The notes under the pieces are model-generated. The model was not told the DNA's origin. It did not search any database and saw only the letters and a program-made list of their open reading frames with translations. From Mycobacterium sp. NBC_00419 (GTDB taxonomy: Bacteria; Actinomycetota; Actinomycetes; Mycobacteriales; Mycobacteriaceae), in the NCBI RefSeq assembly GCF_036023875.1, contig NZ_CP107931.1:5270001-5334000 (forward strand): a stretch of 64,000 nucleotides of DNA, in the 5' to 3' direction. Position 1 is the stretch's first letter. Every line of letters begins with the position of its first letter. Both the position numbers and the translations under genes were made by a program. Positions 32,551 through 45,692 of this stretch are shown in pieces.

Positions 32551-33045
32551 ATGGCTGACCGCAAGGGTGACAAGGGTCGCCATCAGGCGCGCAAGCGCGC
32601 CGTCGACCTGCTCTTCGAAGCCGAGGCCCGTGGCCTGACCGCCACCGAGGTGGCCGACTCGCGCATCGCGCTGGCCGAGTCGAATACCGAGGACGTCTCG
32701 GTGCTCAACCCGTACACGGTGACGGTGGCCCGCGGTGTCAGTGAGCACACCGCGCACATCGACGACTTGATCACCTCCCATCTGCAGGGCTGGACCCTCG
32801 AGCGGCTGCCCGCTGTCGACCGCGCGATCCTGCGGGTCGCGGTGTGGGAGTTGCTGCACGCCGACGATGTTCCGGAGCCGGTGGCCGTCGACGAGGCGGT
32901 GGAACTGGCCAAGGAGCTGTCCACCGACGAGTCGCCCGGCTTCGTCAACGGGGTACTCGGCCAGGTGATGCTGGTGACCCCGCAGATCCGCGCCGCCGCC
33001 GACGCGGTGCGGGGTGCGGTCCAGGGGAGTGCCCAGGAGGCGTAG
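32551..33045 (+). CDS. nusB: transcription antitermination factor NusB
   Basis: A 164-residue all-helical protein that binds boxA RNA with NusE (ribosomal protein S10) during rRNA operon transcription. [18 protein letters not shown] at the N-terminus, [20 protein letters not shown] and [27 protein letters not shown] (in parts) are family hallmarks. The C-terminal ~20 residues extend beyond the core, as common in actinobacteria. It closes the alaS-nusB block and is convergent with a serine hydrolase gene 21 bases away. No clear terminator hairpin lies between them. Confidence 0.95.
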   Translation: MADRKGDKGRHQARKRAVDLLFEAEARGLTATEVADSRIALAESNTEDVSVLNPYTVTVARGVSEHTAHIDDLITSHLQGWTLERLPAVDRAILRVAVWELLHADDVPEPVAVDEAVELAKELSTDESPGFVNGVLGQVMLVTPQIRAAADAVRGAVQGSAQEA

Positions 33046-33066
33046 CGGCCCGCCGGACGGTCTGAC

Positions 33067-34269
33067 CTACAGCCCCAGCGCGGCGTAGGTACGGCGCACG
33101 AACTTCGGCTGCGCCGACTGCAGCTTGACCTGCGAGGTGTTACCCGCCACCGCGGCCGCGGGCGCGCTGAGGTTCGGATAGTTCTGGATCAGGTAGATCA
33201 GGATCAGATCGTTGGCCGGGTCGGCCTGCCACCACGTGCCGTAGGCGCCCGGCCAACTGAACGTGCCTTCGCCGCCTGGTCCGTACAACTGTGTCGACTT
33301 CGCCGGATCGGTCACCACCGACAAGTTCAGGCCGAACCCGCGGCCGACCCAGAACGGCATCCCCAGGAACGGGTAGTTCTTCTGCTCGGCGGTCAACCGG
33401 TCGGTGCGCATCAGGCGCACTGAGTCCCCGGAGAGCACCCGCACCCCGTCGACCTCGCCGCCGCCTAACAACATTCGGGCGAACCGCAGGTAGTCGTCAA
33501 CGGTGGTCACCAGGCTGGCCCCACCCTGGCAGAACCGGGGCTCGATCACCGGGATCGGGCCCATGGCGTCGTGGTGCAGCCCGGTCTCCTCATCGAGGCG
33601 GTACATAGTGGCCGCCCGGGCACGTTTGGCCGGGGCGATGAAGAACCCGGTGTCAGGCATGCCCAGGGGCTCGAAGATCCGCTCCGTGAGCACGGCGTGC
33701 AGCGACTTGCCTTCGATCCGCGAGACGACGATGCCGAGCACGTCGGTGGCGTGACTGTAGGTCAGCCGCTCGCCGGGCTGGTGCACCAGGGGCAGCTGCG
33801 CGATCTCGGCCAGCCAGTGGTCCTGGTCCTGGCGGAAAGAGACCTGCGCGTACGCCCGGCTGAGCGGCCCGAGGACCGAGAACGTGTAGGCCAGGCCGCT
33901 GCGATGGGTCATCAGGTCGTCGATGGTGATCGGCCGGCGCGCGGGTACCGTGCGGTCCAGGGGACCCGTCGGGTCGACGAGCACCTGCAGATCGGCCAGC
34001 TCGGGTAGCCAGCGGCTGACCGGGTCGGTCAGTGCGAGCTTGCCTTCTTCGATTAGGGACATCGCCGCGGCCACCGTTACCGGCTTGGTCATCGAGGCGA
34101 TGCGGAAGATGGTGTCGCGTTGCATCGGGAGGTTGGCCTCGACGTCCCGGGAGCCGATCTCGTTGACCTGCAACACTTTTCCGTGCCGCCAGACCAACGT
34201 CACGGCGCCGGCCAGCAGCCCGCCGTCGACGGCTTCTGCGATCGAGGTGCGGTTGTCCGCGAGATTCAT
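33067..34269 (-). CDS. serine hydrolase, beta-lactamase / class C-like family
   Basis: A 400-residue penicillin-recognising serine hydrolase. Ser59-x-x-Lys62 (ASMTKPV) is the active-site motif. YSHATDVLG provides the Tyr of the second motif, and [10 protein letters not shown] is typical of the esterase/class C group. No signal peptide is visible, which suggests a cytosolic esterase or D-amino peptidase rather than a secreted beta-lactamase. The ATG at 34269 is used; an upstream start at 34287 is also open. It is divergent from pyrR and convergent with nusB, so it separates the translation block from the pyrimidine operon. Confidence 0.9.
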   Translation of the reverse strand: MNLADNRTSIAEAVDGGLLAGAVTLVWRHGKVLQVNEIGSRDVEANLPMQRDTIFRIASMTKPVTVAAAMSLIEEGKLALTDPVSRWLPELADLQVLVDPTGPLDRTVPARRPITIDDLMTHRSGLAYTFSVLGPLSRAYAQVSFRQDQDHWLAEIAQLPLVHQPGERLTYSHATDVLGIVVSRIEGKSLHAVLTERIFEPLGMPDTGFFIAPAKRARAATMYRLDEETGLHHDAMGPIPVIEPRFCQGGASLVTTVDDYLRFARMLLGGGEVDGVRVLSGDSVRLMRTDRLTAEQKNYPFLGMPFWVGRGFGLNLSVVTDPAKSTQLYGPGGEGTFSWPGAYGTWWQADPANDLILIYLIQNYPNLSAPAAAVAGNTSQVKLQSAQPKFVRRTYAALGL

Positions 34270-34351
34270 CGGAGGAAGTCTACCCACGCCCGCCGAGCGG
34301 CCATCGCGCCGAATGGATGCTAAGCTGCCGGACAGTTCGACATCCTTTAAC

Positions 34352-34380
34352 GATCCGTCCAGAGAGGCGGAGAAGGAGGT
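34352..34380 (+). promoter_or_regulatory. PyrR-binding RNA element next to the pyrR ribosome binding site
   Basis: The sequence tccgtccagagaggcgga (34354-34371) has short pairing arms (tccg with cgga) around tccagagagg. This closely resembles the PyrR recognition loop known from Bacillus pyr leaders. It runs directly into aaggaggt (34373-34380), the ribosome binding site of pyrR. Binding of UMP-loaded PyrR would cover the site and block translation of the operon, the mode reported for Mycobacterium smegmatis. No attenuator terminator is visible, which fits translational control. Confidence 0.72.
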
Positions 34381-34391
34381 CTGGTCAGCTC

Positions 34392-34958
34392 GTGGGCTCC
34401 ACCGACCGGGAATTGATGTCCGCCGCGGACGTCGGCCGTACCGTTTCTCGCATCGCCCATCAAATCATCGAAAAGACCGCACTCGACGGTCCTGACGCGC
34501 CACGCATCGTGCTGCTGGGCATCCCGACCCGGGGCGTCACGCTGGCCAACCGGCTGGCCGCGAAGATCCACGAATTCTCCGGCGTCACCGTCGCCTGCGG
34601 CGGCCTCGACATCACGCTCTACCGCGACGACCTCGACTTCAAGCCGCCCCGCGCGCTGGAGGAGACGTCCATCCCCGCCGGCGGCATCGACAACGCGCTG
34701 GTGATCCTCGTCGACGATGTGCTCTACACCGGACGCTCGGTGCGCTCAGCACTCGACGCACTGCGCGATATCGGCAGGCCCACGTCCGTGCAGCTGGCGG
34801 TTCTGGTCGACCGCGGTCACCGCGAGTTGCCGCTGCGGGCGGACTACGTCGGCAAGAACGTGCCCACCTCGCGCAGCGAGAACGTCATGGTCCGGCTGCT
34901 GGAGGACGACGAGGTCGAAGGTATCTGGATCGCACCGCACGGAGGTCCTGCCAGATGA
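34392..34958 (+). CDS. pyrR: bifunctional pyr operon regulator / uracil phosphoribosyltransferase PyrR
   Basis: A 188-residue PRTase-fold protein that senses UMP and PRPP and represses the pyr operon through its leader RNA. It may also have weak uracil phosphoribosyltransferase activity. The PRPP motif [10 protein letters not shown] is at residues 107-116; [20 protein letters not shown] and [14 protein letters not shown] are also typical. The GTG at 34392 is the only good start after the strong AAGGAGGT, although the 11-base spacing is long. Its stop overlaps the pyrB ATG by four bases. Confidence 0.95.
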   Translation: MGSTDRELMSAADVGRTVSRIAHQIIEKTALDGPDAPRIVLLGIPTRGVTLANRLAAKIHEFSGVTVACGGLDITLYRDDLDFKPPRALEETSIPAGGIDNALVILVDDVLYTGRSVRSALDALRDIGRPTSVQLAVLVDRGHRELPLRADYVGKNVPTSRSENVMVRLLEDDEVEGIWIAPHGGPAR

Positions 34959-35908
34959 CGATCAGACACCTGCTGTCGGCGGCCGACTTGAGCCGCGACG
35001 AAGCCACCGCGATCCTCGACAACGCCGACCGGTTCCGGCAGGCGCTGCTGGGCCGCGAGGTCAAGAAGCTGCCCACCCTGCGCGGGCGCACCATCATCAC
35101 GATGTTCTACGAGAACTCCACCCGCACCCGGGTGTCGTTCGAGGTCGCAGGCAAGTGGATGAGCGCCGACGTGATCAACGTCAGCGCCTCGGGATCCTCG
35201 GTGTCCAAAGGGGAGTCGCTGCGCGACACCGCGCTGACTCTGCGGGCGGCGGGGGCCGACGCGCTGATCATCCGCCACCCCGCCTCCGGCGCGGCCCAGC
35301 AGCTCGCCGAGTGGACGCTGGAGGACGACGGCAGCGGGCCGTCGGTGATCAATGCCGGTGACGGCACCCACGAGCACCCGACCCAGGCGCTGCTGGACGC
35401 GCTGACGCTGCGCCAGCGCCTCGGCGACATCGAAGGCCGCCGTGTGGTCATCGTCGGCGACATCCTGCACAGCCGGGTGGCCCGCTCCAATGTGAGCCTG
35501 CTGCACACGCTGGGCGCCGAGGTGGTGCTGGTCTCGCCGCCGACGCTGCTGCCGGTGGGCGTCTCGGAGTGGCCGGTGACGGTGTCGCACGACCTGGACG
35601 CCGAACTGCCCGCGGCCGACGCGGTGATGATGTTGCGGGTGCAGGCCGAGCGGATGAACGGCGGCTTCTTCCCCTCCGAGCGCGAGTACTCGATCCGCTA
35701 CGGGCTGTCCGACCGCCGTCAGACGATGCTGTCCGATCATGCGGTGGTGCTGCACCCGGGGCCGATGCTGCGCGGAATGGAGATCTCGTTCTCGGTTGCC
35801 GATTCATCGCAATCGGCGGTGCTGCAACAGGTTTCCAACGGTGTGCACGTACGGATGGCGGTGCTGTTCCATCTGCTGGTCGGCACGGACGAGGCGGTGA
35901 CGGTATGA
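34955..35908 (+). CDS. pyrB: aspartate carbamoyltransferase catalytic subunit
   Basis: A 317-residue enzyme that condenses carbamoyl phosphate and aspartate. The carbamoyl phosphate site [13 protein letters not shown], the HPTQALLD aspartate loop and [16 protein letters not shown] are conserved. [13 protein letters not shown] near the end is the catalytic-chain signature. No pyrI regulatory-subunit gene accompanies it, as usual for class with catalytic trimers associated with dihydroorotase. ATGA overlaps tie it to pyrR and pyrC. Confidence 0.97.
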   Translation: MTIRHLLSAADLSRDEATAILDNADRFRQALLGREVKKLPTLRGRTIITMFYENSTRTRVSFEVAGKWMSADVINVSASGSSVSKGESLRDTALTLRAAGADALIIRHPASGAAQQLAEWTLEDDGSGPSVINAGDGTHEHPTQALLDALTLRQRLGDIEGRRVVIVGDILHSRVARSNVSLLHTLGAEVVLVSPPTLLPVGVSEWPVTVSHDLDAELPAADAVMMLRVQAERMNGGFFPSEREYSIRYGLSDRRQTMLSDHAVVLHPGPMLRGMEISFSVADSSQSAVLQQVSNGVHVRMAVLFHLLVGTDEAVTV

Positions 35909-37212
35909 CGCAGACCCAGCCAGTGCTGATCAGGGGCGTGCTGCTCTACGGCGACGGCGAGCCGGTCGACGTGCTGGTGGCCGACGGCCAGATCGCGCAG
36001 ATCGGCCCGAAACTCGACGTCCCCGACGACGCCGACGTGATCGACGCCACCGGCCAGGTCCTACTGCCGGGCTTCGTCGACCTGCACACCCACCTGCGCG
36101 AGCCGGGCCGCGAATACGCCGAGGACATCGAAACCGGTTCGGCGGCAGCAGCTCTGGGCGGGTACACCGCGGTGTTCGCGATGGCCAACACCGATCCGGT
36201 GGCCGACAGCCCGGTGGTGACCGACCACGTCTGGCGCCGCGGTCAGCAGGTCGGCCTGGTCGACGTCCATCCCGTGGGTGCGGTCACGGTCGGCCTGAAG
36301 GGCAAACAGCTCACCGAGATGGGCCTGATGGCCGCCGGGGTGGCGCAGGTGAAGCTGTTCTCCGACGACGGTGTCTGCGTGGACGATCCGCTGGTGATGC
36401 GCCGGGCGCTGGAATACGCCACCGGACTGGGTGTGCTGATCGCCCAGCACGCCGAGGAGCCGCGGCTGACCGTCGGCGCCGTCGCGCACGAGGGCCCCAA
36501 CGCCGCCCGGCTGGGCCTGGCGGGCTGGCCGCGGGCCGCCGAGGAGTCGATCGTGGCCCGGGACGCGATTCTGGCCCGCGACGCGGGAGCGCGGGTACAC
36601 ATGTGCCACGCCTCGACCGCAGGCACGGTCGAGATCGTCAAATGGGCAAAGCAGCAGGGTATTTCGATCACCGCGGAGGTGACGCCGCACCACCTGATGC
36701 TCGACGACAGCCGACTGGCGTCCTATGACGGCGTCAACCGGGTCAACCCGCCGCTGCGGGAGGCCTCCGATGCGGTGGCGTTGCGGCAGGCGCTGGCCGA
36801 CGGCGTCATCGACTGCGTGGCCACCGACCACGCCCCGCACGCCGAGCACGAGAAGTGCTGCGAGTTCTCCGTCGCACGCCCCGGCATGCTGGGCCTGCAG
36901 ACGGCGCTGTCGGTCGTGGTGGACACGATGGTGCGTACCGGCCTGCTGGACTGGCGCGGTGTCGCGCGGGTGATGAGCGAGAACCCGGCCCGCATCGTGG
37001 GCCTCGACGACCAGGGCCGGCCGCTGGAAGTCGGCGAGCCCGCCAACCTCGTGGTCATCGACCCGGCGGCCGAATGGGTGGTCGACGGCGCCGACCTGGC
37101 CAGCCGGTCGGCCAATACGCCCTATGCGGCAATGACATTGCCCGCGAAAGTCACCGCGACGCTGCTGCGGGGCACGGTGACCGCGAGGGACGGGAAGAGC
37201 CCGGCGCAATGA
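35905..37212 (+). CDS. pyrC: dihydroorotase
   Basis: A 435-residue amidohydrolase that closes carbamoyl aspartate to dihydroorotate. It is of the longer type I form related to Aquifex and mammalian CAD dihydroorotases. Metal ligands are in [32 protein letters not shown] and ATDHAPH. It probably forms a complex with PyrB, as in Aquifex. It starts inside the pyrB stop and ends overlapping the membrane-protein gene by four bases. Confidence 0.96.
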   Translation: MTQTQPVLIRGVLLYGDGEPVDVLVADGQIAQIGPKLDVPDDADVIDATGQVLLPGFVDLHTHLREPGREYAEDIETGSAAAALGGYTAVFAMANTDPVADSPVVTDHVWRRGQQVGLVDVHPVGAVTVGLKGKQLTEMGLMAAGVAQVKLFSDDGVCVDDPLVMRRALEYATGLGVLIAQHAEEPRLTVGAVAHEGPNAARLGLAGWPRAAEESIVARDAILARDAGARVHMCHASTAGTVEIVKWAKQQGISITAEVTPHHLMLDDSRLASYDGVNRVNPPLREASDAVALRQALADGVIDCVATDHAPHAEHEKCCEFSVARPGMLGLQTALSVVVDTMVRTGLLDWRGVARVMSENPARIVGLDDQGRPLEVGEPANLVVIDPAAEWVVDGADLASRSANTPYAAMTLPAKVTATLLRGTVTARDGKSPAQ

Positions 37213-37736
37213 ATACCGGCACGGCGGTGGCGACGTTCGTCTTCGCGTTCTTCATCGTCGTGATCATCGGTGCGGTGATCCGCCGGATGCTGAGCGGCTG
37301 GAAGCGGCGCTCGCAGCTGCAGGCCGAGTTGGTCGGCGAGTTCCCGCCGATGCCCGACCTGCTCGGCTCGGCCACCGTGGCACCCACCCGTGGCCTCTAC
37401 GTCGGCAGTACGCTGGCGCCGAACTGGCTGGAGCGCATCACCGTCGGTGACGTCGGCTTCCGGTCCAAGGCGGTGCTGACCCGCTACCCGGAGGGCATCC
37501 TGCTCGAGCGGTCCGGGGCCACCCCGATCTGGATGCCGCAGGACGCGATCACCTCGATCCGCACCGAGCGGGCGATGGCCGGGAAGGTCATCCCGGGCGG
37601 CGGCCGGGGCAAACCCGATGCGCCGGCCGGGATCCTGACGATCCGCTGGCGGCTGCCGTCGGGCACCGAAATCGACACCGGATTCCGCGGCGACGACCGC
37701 AGTGAGTACGCGAGATGGACAGGAGAAGCAGCGTGA
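37209..37736 (+). CDS. single-pass membrane protein with PH-like domain, within the pyr operon
   Basis: A 175-residue protein. Residues 5-27 form one transmembrane helix ([18 protein letters not shown]). A cytoplasmic beta-rich domain follows ([61 protein letters not shown]) with the look of a bacterial PH-like fold. It overlaps pyrC by four bases and carA by four bases, so it is certainly cotranslated. I recall the same gene at this place in other mycobacteria. No pyrimidine role is known to me; it may anchor or scaffold enzymes, which is speculation. Confidence 0.85.
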   Translation: MNTGTAVATFVFAFFIVVIIGAVIRRMLSGWKRRSQLQAELVGEFPPMPDLLGSATVAPTRGLYVGSTLAPNWLERITVGDVGFRSKAVLTRYPEGILLERSGATPIWMPQDAITSIRTERAMAGKVIPGGGRGKPDAPAGILTIRWRLPSGTEIDTGFRGDDRSEYARWTGEAA

Positions 37737-38854
37737 CGGGTAAAGCCCATCTTGTGCTGGAGGACGGGCGGGTCTACACCGGAACCGAGTTCGGTGCGGC
37801 CGGTGAGACCCTTGGCGAGGCGGTGTTCTCCACCGGCATGTCCGGCTACCAGGAGACCCTGACCGACCCGAGTTACCACCGCCAGATCGTGGTGGCGACC
37901 GCCCCGCAGATCGGTAACACCGGCTGGAACCACGAGGACGCCGAGAGCCGCGGCGACAAGATCTGGGTGGCCGGCTACGCCGTGCGCGATCCCTCACCGC
38001 GCGCGTCGAACTGGCGGGCCACCGGCAGCCTCGACGACGAACTCAAGCGTCAGCGCATCGTCGGGATCGCCGGCATCGACACCCGAGCGGTGGTGCGCCA
38101 CCTGCGCACCGGTGGGTCGATGAAGGCCGGTGTCTTCTCCGGGGCCGCACTTGCCGACGCCGAGGAGATGTTGCGCCGCGTCCGCAACCAGCCCGCCATG
38201 CTGGGCGCCGACCTGGCCGGTGAAGTCAGCACCACCGAGACCTACATCGTGGAACCCGAAGGCGCGCAGCGGTTCACCGTCGTCGCGCTGGATCTCGGCA
38301 TCAAGACCAACACCCCGCGAAACTTCGCGCTGCGCGGTATCCGGACGCACGTGCTGCCCTCTAGTGCCACCTTCGACGAGATCGCCGGCCTCAAGCCCGA
38401 CGGGGTGTTCCTGTCCAACGGTCCCGGCGACCCGGCCACCGCCGACCACGTCGTGGGCGTCACCCGCGAGGTACTCGGGTCCGGAACACCGCTGTTCGGA
38501 ATCTGTTTCGGAAATCAGATCCTGGGCCGCGCCCTGGGCCGGTCGACGTACAAGATGACCTTCGGCCATCGCGGCATCAACGTGCCGGTCATCGACCACA
38601 CCACCGGTGCGGTCGCGATCACCGCCCAGAACCACGGGTTCGCCCTCGAAGGCGAGGCAGGCGAACAGTTCGGCACCGACTTCGGGCCCGCGATCGTCAG
38701 CCACACCTGCGCCAACGACGGTGTGGTGGAAGGCATCAAACTGCTCGACGGGCGGGCCTTCTCGGTGCAGTACCACCCGGAGGCCGCCGCCGGGCCGCAT
38801 GACGCCAACTACCTGTTCGACCAGTTCGTAGATCTCATGGAAGGCCGCAAGTGA
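37733..38854 (+). CDS. carA: carbamoyl-phosphate synthase small chain
   Basis: A 373-residue glutaminase subunit that supplies ammonia to CarB for carbamoyl phosphate, used for both pyrimidines and arginine. The class I amidotransferase triad is Cys258 (GICFGNQ), His348 and Glu350 (QYHPEA). [17 protein letters not shown] is the N-terminal signature. The GTG at 37733 has AGGAG seven bases upstream and overlaps the previous stop, which favours it over an upstream in-frame ATG at 37715. An 86-base gap with a large palindrome separates it from carB. Confidence 0.96.
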   Translation: MTGKAHLVLEDGRVYTGTEFGAAGETLGEAVFSTGMSGYQETLTDPSYHRQIVVATAPQIGNTGWNHEDAESRGDKIWVAGYAVRDPSPRASNWRATGSLDDELKRQRIVGIAGIDTRAVVRHLRTGGSMKAGVFSGAALADAEEMLRRVRNQPAMLGADLAGEVSTTETYIVEPEGAQRFTVVALDLGIKTNTPRNFALRGIRTHVLPSSATFDEIAGLKPDGVFLSNGPGDPATADHVVGVTREVLGSGTPLFGICFGNQILGRALGRSTYKMTFGHRGINVPVIDHTTGAVAITAQNHGFALEGEAGEQFGTDFGPAIVSHTCANDGVVEGIKLLDGRAFSVQYHPEAAAGPHDANYLFDQFVDLMEGRK

Positions 38855-38867
38855 GCATGCCCGCCAC

Positions 38868-38929
38868 CGCGAGCGTGCGTGTCGTCGCGCGACACGCCGC
38901 CACTTCCGTACCGTCTGCGCACGCTCGCG
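38868..38929. repeat. palindromic intergenic element between carA and carB
   Basis: A perfect 12-bp inverted repeat, cgcgagcgtgcg at 38868-38879 and cgcacgctcgcg at 38918-38929, encloses 38 bases that contain a further small inverted repeat (tgtcg with cgaca). It fills the only sizeable gap in the pyrimidine operon and ends two bases before the GGAGAA ribosome binding site of carB. It looks like a dispersed mycobacterial intergenic palindrome rather than a terminator, because the operon continues. Confidence 0.7.
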
Positions 38930-38940
38930 AGGAGAACTAG

Positions 38941-42274
<3,334 letters not shown>

Positions 42275-42282
<8 letters not shown>

Positions 42283-43138
42283 GGCTGTGCCGACCCCCGA
42301 GTCGCTTCGCTCCTGCCCGCCGAGCTTTGGCGCCCGGCTCGCGGCGGCGATCACCGCACGCGGGCCGCTGTGTGTCGGCATCGACCCGCACCCCGAGCTT
42401 CTGCAGGCCTGGGATCTGCCGGTTTCCGCCGACGGCCTGGCCCGGTTCTGTGACATCTGTGTGCAGGCCTACGCCGGTTTCGCCGTCGTCAAACCGCAGG
42501 TGGCGTTCTTCGAGGCCTACGGCTCAGCGGGTTTCGCGGTCCTGGAGCGCACGACGGCGGCGCTGCAGGAGTCCGGGGTGCTGGTGCTCGCCGACGCCAA
42601 GCGTGGTGACATCGGATCGACGATGGCCGCCTACGCCCAAGCCTGGGCAGGGGACGGACCGCTGGCCGCCGACGCCGTCACCGCCTCGCCGTATCTCGGA
42701 TTCGGTTCGCTGCAGCCACTTCTGGACACCGCGGCCGCCCACGGCCGCGGCGTCTTCGTCCTGGCCGCCACCTCGAACCCCGAGGGCGCCAGCGTGCAAC
42801 GCGCACAAGTGGGGGAGCGCACCGTCGCGCAGTCGATCGTCGACGCCGCCGCGACTGTCAACCGGGCAGCGCTGCCGCAGCCCGGTTCGGTGGGCGTCGT
42901 GATCGGCGCCACCCTGGACCAGGTGCCTGACGTCAGCGATCTCGGCGGGCCGGTCCTGGTCCCCGGTGTGGGCGCACAGGGCGGCAGGCCGGAGTCCCTC
43001 GGCGGCCTCGGCGGTGCCCGGCCAGGACAGCTGCTTCCCGCGGTATCGCGCGAAATACTGCGCGCCGGACCGGATTTCGCGGCGATCCGGAGTGCGGGGG
43101 AGCGGATGCGTGACGCGCTCGCCTACCTCGCCGGGTAG
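42275..43138 (+). CDS. pyrF: orotidine 5'-phosphate decarboxylase with repeat-derived N-terminus
   Basis: A 287-residue enzyme that makes UMP from OMP, of the actinobacterial long type. The catalytic Asp-Lys block [10 protein letters not shown] is at residues 107-116 (Lys109). [29 protein letters not shown] and VPGVGAQGG are conserved. The first ~16 residues before SFGARLAAA are unusual: SLRSCPP (10-16) is encoded by an 18-base repeat (42301-42318) that recurs exactly in the esterase gene near 50.5 kb. No start codon exists after the repeat, so it is translated from the ATG at 42275 or the GTG at 42287. Confidence 0.95.
42301..42318 (-). repeat. dispersed repeat core inside pyrF
   Basis: On the minus strand this reads gggcaggagcgaagcgac, identical to 50532-50549 and one base different from the tandem copies at 8645-8662 and 8681-8698. 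Flanking bases (cggc before, c-gggg after) also match the 8.6-kb copies. It lies in-frame in the 5' end of pyrF. Confidence 0.85.
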
Positions 43139-43156
43139 GCGAACGACGCCACCGGG

Positions 43157-44899
43157 CTAGGCCTTCTCGACGACCTTCTCGGCGTCGTGGTGGTGTTCGC
43201 GTCCGACGTGGGCCTCACGCCGCATCCGCTCCACCATGTGCGGGTAGTGCAATTCGAATGCCGGGCGCTCCGAGCGGATGGTCGGCAGCTCGGTGAAGTT
43301 GTGCCGCGGCGGCGGGCAGGACGTCGCCCACTCCAGCGAATTGCCATGGCCCCACGGATCGTCGACGGTGACGACCTCGCCGTAACGCCAACTCTTGAAG
43401 ACGTTCCACAGGAACGGCAGCATCGAGATGCCGAGGATGAACGCGCCGACGGTCGACACGATGTTCAGTGTCGTGAACCCGTCACTGGGCAGGTAGTCGG
43501 CGTAGCGGCGCGGCATACCCATGTTGCCCAGCCAGTGCTGCACCAGGAACGTGAGGTTGAATCCGATGACGGTGAGCCAGAAGTGCAGCTTGCCCAGTCG
43601 CTCGTCGAGCAGGCGACCGGTCATCTTCGGGAACCAGAAGTAGATGCCGGCGTAGGTGGCGAACACGATCACGCCGAACAGCACGTAATGGAAGTGGGCC
43701 ACCACGAAATAGGTGTCGCTGACGTGGAAGTCCAGCGGCGGGCTGGCCAGCAGCACACCCGAGAGTCCACCGAGCAGGAAGATCACCAGGAAGCCCACCG
43801 AAAACAGCATCGGTGTCTCGAAGGTCAGTCGGCCTCTCCACATCGTGCCGATCCAGTTGAAGAACTTGATGCCCGTCGGGACGGCGATCAGGAACGTCAT
43901 GAACGAGAAGAACGGCAGCAGAACGGCTCCCGTGACATACATGTGGTGCGCCCACACCGCCACCGACAGGGCCGCGATGCTGATGGTTGCGTAGATCAGG
44001 GTGGTGTAGCCGAAGATCGGCTTGCGGGAGAACACCGGGAAGATCTCCGAGACGATCCCGAAGAACGGCAGTGCCAGCACGTAGACCTCGGGGTGGCCGA
44101 AGTACCAGAACAGGTGCTGGAACAGCGTGACACCGCCGTTGGCCGGGTCGTAGATGTGCGCGCCGAGACGCCGGTCGGCGGCCAGGCCGAAGGCCGCCGC
44201 GGTCAGCAGCGGGAAGATCAGCAGCACCAGGATCGAGGTGACGAAGATGTTCCAGGTGAAGATCGGCATCCGGAACATGGTCATGCCGGGGCAGCGCATG
44301 CAGACGATCGTGGTGATCATGTTGACCGCACCCAGGATGGTGCCCAGGCCGCCCACCGCGACACCCAGGATCCACAGATCCGCACCTGCACCCGGGCTGT
44401 GCACCGCGTCGGACAGCGGCACGTAGACCGTCCAGCCGAAGTCCGCTGCGCCGCCCGGGGTGATGAAACCAGCCAGCGCGATCATCGCACCGAACAGGAA
44501 CAGCCAGAACGACAATGCGTTCAGTCGTGGGAAGGCGACGTCAGGGGCGCCGATCTGCAGCGGCAGCACCAGGTTGGCGAACCCGAACACGATCGGGGTG
44601 GCGTAGAACAGCAGCATCGCCGTGCCGTGCATGGTGAACAGCTGGTTGTACTGCTCGTTGGACAGGAACTGCAGTCCCGGCAGCGCCAACTCGGCCCGGA
44701 TGAACAACGCCATCACACCGGCGACCGCGAAGAAGACGAAACACGTGATCACGTACATGATCCCGATCAGCTTGTGATCGGTGGTCGTGATGACCTTGTA
44801 GATCAGATTCCCTTTGGGACCACCCCCGTGGGGGAAGGGTCGTTTTGCCGGCAAAAGGGCAGCCTGGGGCGCCTCAGAAACCACGATGTCTCCCAACAT
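43157..44899 (-). CDS. ctaD: cytochrome c oxidase subunit I
   Basis: A 580-residue, twelve-helix catalytic subunit of the aa3 oxidase that reduces oxygen and pumps protons. All ligand motifs are visible: TMHGTAMLL (heme a His), [11 protein letters not shown] (CuB His with the cross-linked Tyr), WAHHMYVTG (two CuB His) and [10 protein letters not shown] (heme a3 and heme a His). The ATG at 44899 has an AGGAAAAC ribosome binding site. No other oxidase-subunit gene is near, so it must work with subunits encoded elsewhere. It is convergent with pyrF and divergent from mihF. Confidence 0.97.
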   Translation of the reverse strand: MLGDIVVSEAPQAALLPAKRPFPHGGGPKGNLIYKVITTTDHKLIGIMYVITCFVFFAVAGVMALFIRAELALPGLQFLSNEQYNQLFTMHGTAMLLFYATPIVFGFANLVLPLQIGAPDVAFPRLNALSFWLFLFGAMIALAGFITPGGAADFGWTVYVPLSDAVHSPGAGADLWILGVAVGGLGTILGAVNMITTIVCMRCPGMTMFRMPIFTWNIFVTSILVLLIFPLLTAAAFGLAADRRLGAHIYDPANGGVTLFQHLFWYFGHPEVYVLALPFFGIVSEIFPVFSRKPIFGYTTLIYATISIAALSVAVWAHHMYVTGAVLLPFFSFMTFLIAVPTGIKFFNWIGTMWRGRLTFETPMLFSVGFLVIFLLGGLSGVLLASPPLDFHVSDTYFVVAHFHYVLFGVIVFATYAGIYFWFPKMTGRLLDERLGKLHFWLTVIGFNLTFLVQHWLGNMGMPRRYADYLPSDGFTTLNIVSTVGAFILGISMLPFLWNVFKSWRYGEVVTVDDPWGHGNSLEWATSCPPPRHNFTELPTIRSERPAFELHYPHMVERMRREAHVGREHHHDAEKVVEKA

Positions 44900-45366
44900 C
44901 TAGTTTTCCTACAGCACCTTGAGGAGCACTCTAGACCGTCGGCGGCCGATCCACCTCCGATACCCCCGTCTTCAAAGAGTGTCGGCCGACACACCCGCCG
45001 GCGAAGCGACAAGCGTTCGGCGACACGCCCGACACGCCGTCTGCGTGCGCAAAGGCTGAAAATTGGCCACCAACCGGGATCGGCGTTGCGCTGCGTGTGC
45101 AACCGCATTCCTACTGGCCAGTAAAAGCCCAGTTGAAGCCGGTTTTTCCGGCGCCGCGTTCGGTCCTGGAGGTGTTCGGGAACACGTCTGAACCTTTGCC
45201 CTGGGCAGGTTCGAGCCCGACCTTGTTGGGTCATATCCTGCGGGTTTGCATCCCGAAGTAGGGGGTGGGGTTAGATTTCGTCAGACAGCGTGGGTACGGT
45301 CGTCGTCGCTGGCTGAAGAACCCGGCCCAGGCATAACAAATGATGGTGATGAGACGGAGGAACCCC
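44900..45366. promoter_or_regulatory. 467-base divergent regulatory region between ctaD and mihF
   Basis: No gene was found here; the only long frame is the antisense shadow of ctaD. The stretch holds three clean symmetrical elements: gtgtcggccgacac (44979-44992), tactggccagta (45112-45123) and a gccgg-ttttt-ccggc hairpin (45138-45152). Promoters for ctaD (leftward) and mihF (rightward) must lie here. A weak rightward candidate is TTGCAT at 45245-45250 with TAGATT at 45271-45276, though the 20-base spacing is long. The palindromes may be operators for control of respiration or of the nucleoid protein. Confidence 0.45.
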
Positions 45367-45690
45367 GTGGCCCTTCCCCAGTTGACCGACGAGCAGCGCG
45401 CAGCGGCGTTGGAAAAGGCTGCAGCCGCGCGTCGAGCACGAGCTGAGCTCAAGGATCGGCTCAAGCGTGGCGGCACCAACCTCAAGCAGGTGCTGAAGGA
45501 CGCTGAGAGCGATGAGGTCCTCGGCAAGATGAAGGTTTCCGCTCTGCTGGAAGCCCTGCCCAAGGTGGGCAAGGTCAAGGCGCAGGAAATCATGACCGAA
45601 CTCGAGATCGCCCCGACGCGTCGTCTGCGCGGACTCGGCGATCGGCAGCGCAAGGCGCTGCTGGAAAAGTTCGACTTCACTGCCGACTAA
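45367..45690 (+). CDS. mihF: mycobacterial integration host factor
   Basis: A 107-residue DNA-binding nucleoid protein of the actinobacterial IHF type, unrelated in sequence to E. coli IHF. It bends DNA and supports L5 phage integration in M. smegmatis. The N-terminal part ([21 protein letters not shown] in two pieces) is a helix. The C-terminal part holds a helix-turn-helix/helix-hairpin-helix region ([21 protein letters not shown], residues ~61-81). The GTG at 45367 has GGAGG six bases upstream and gives the known functional length; upstream in-frame ATGs at 45340 and 45343 are less likely. gmk follows two bases later. Confidence 0.95.
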   Translation: MALPQLTDEQRAAALEKAAAARRARAELKDRLKRGGTNLKQVLKDAESDEVLGKMKVSALLEALPKVGKVKAQEIMTELEIAPTRRLRGLGDRQRKALLEKFDFTAD

Positions 45691-45692
45691 GA

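Noticed and set aside
33046..34391. Rearrangement breakpoint between nusB and pyrR
   Set aside because: The two blocks are far apart in M. tuberculosis, but I believe fast-growing mycobacteria commonly have this order, so it is probably not a recent event here.
35569..35904. In-frame upstream extension of pyrC
   Set aside because: The extension lies within pyrB in another frame and has no conserved sequence; the ATG at 35905 overlaps the pyrB stop as expected for coupling.
43187..45124. 645-codon open frame on the plus strand opposite ctaD
   Set aside because: Composition is dominated by Gln, Arg, His, Asp and Glu as expected for the shadow of a hydrophobic membrane protein; no domain is recognisable.
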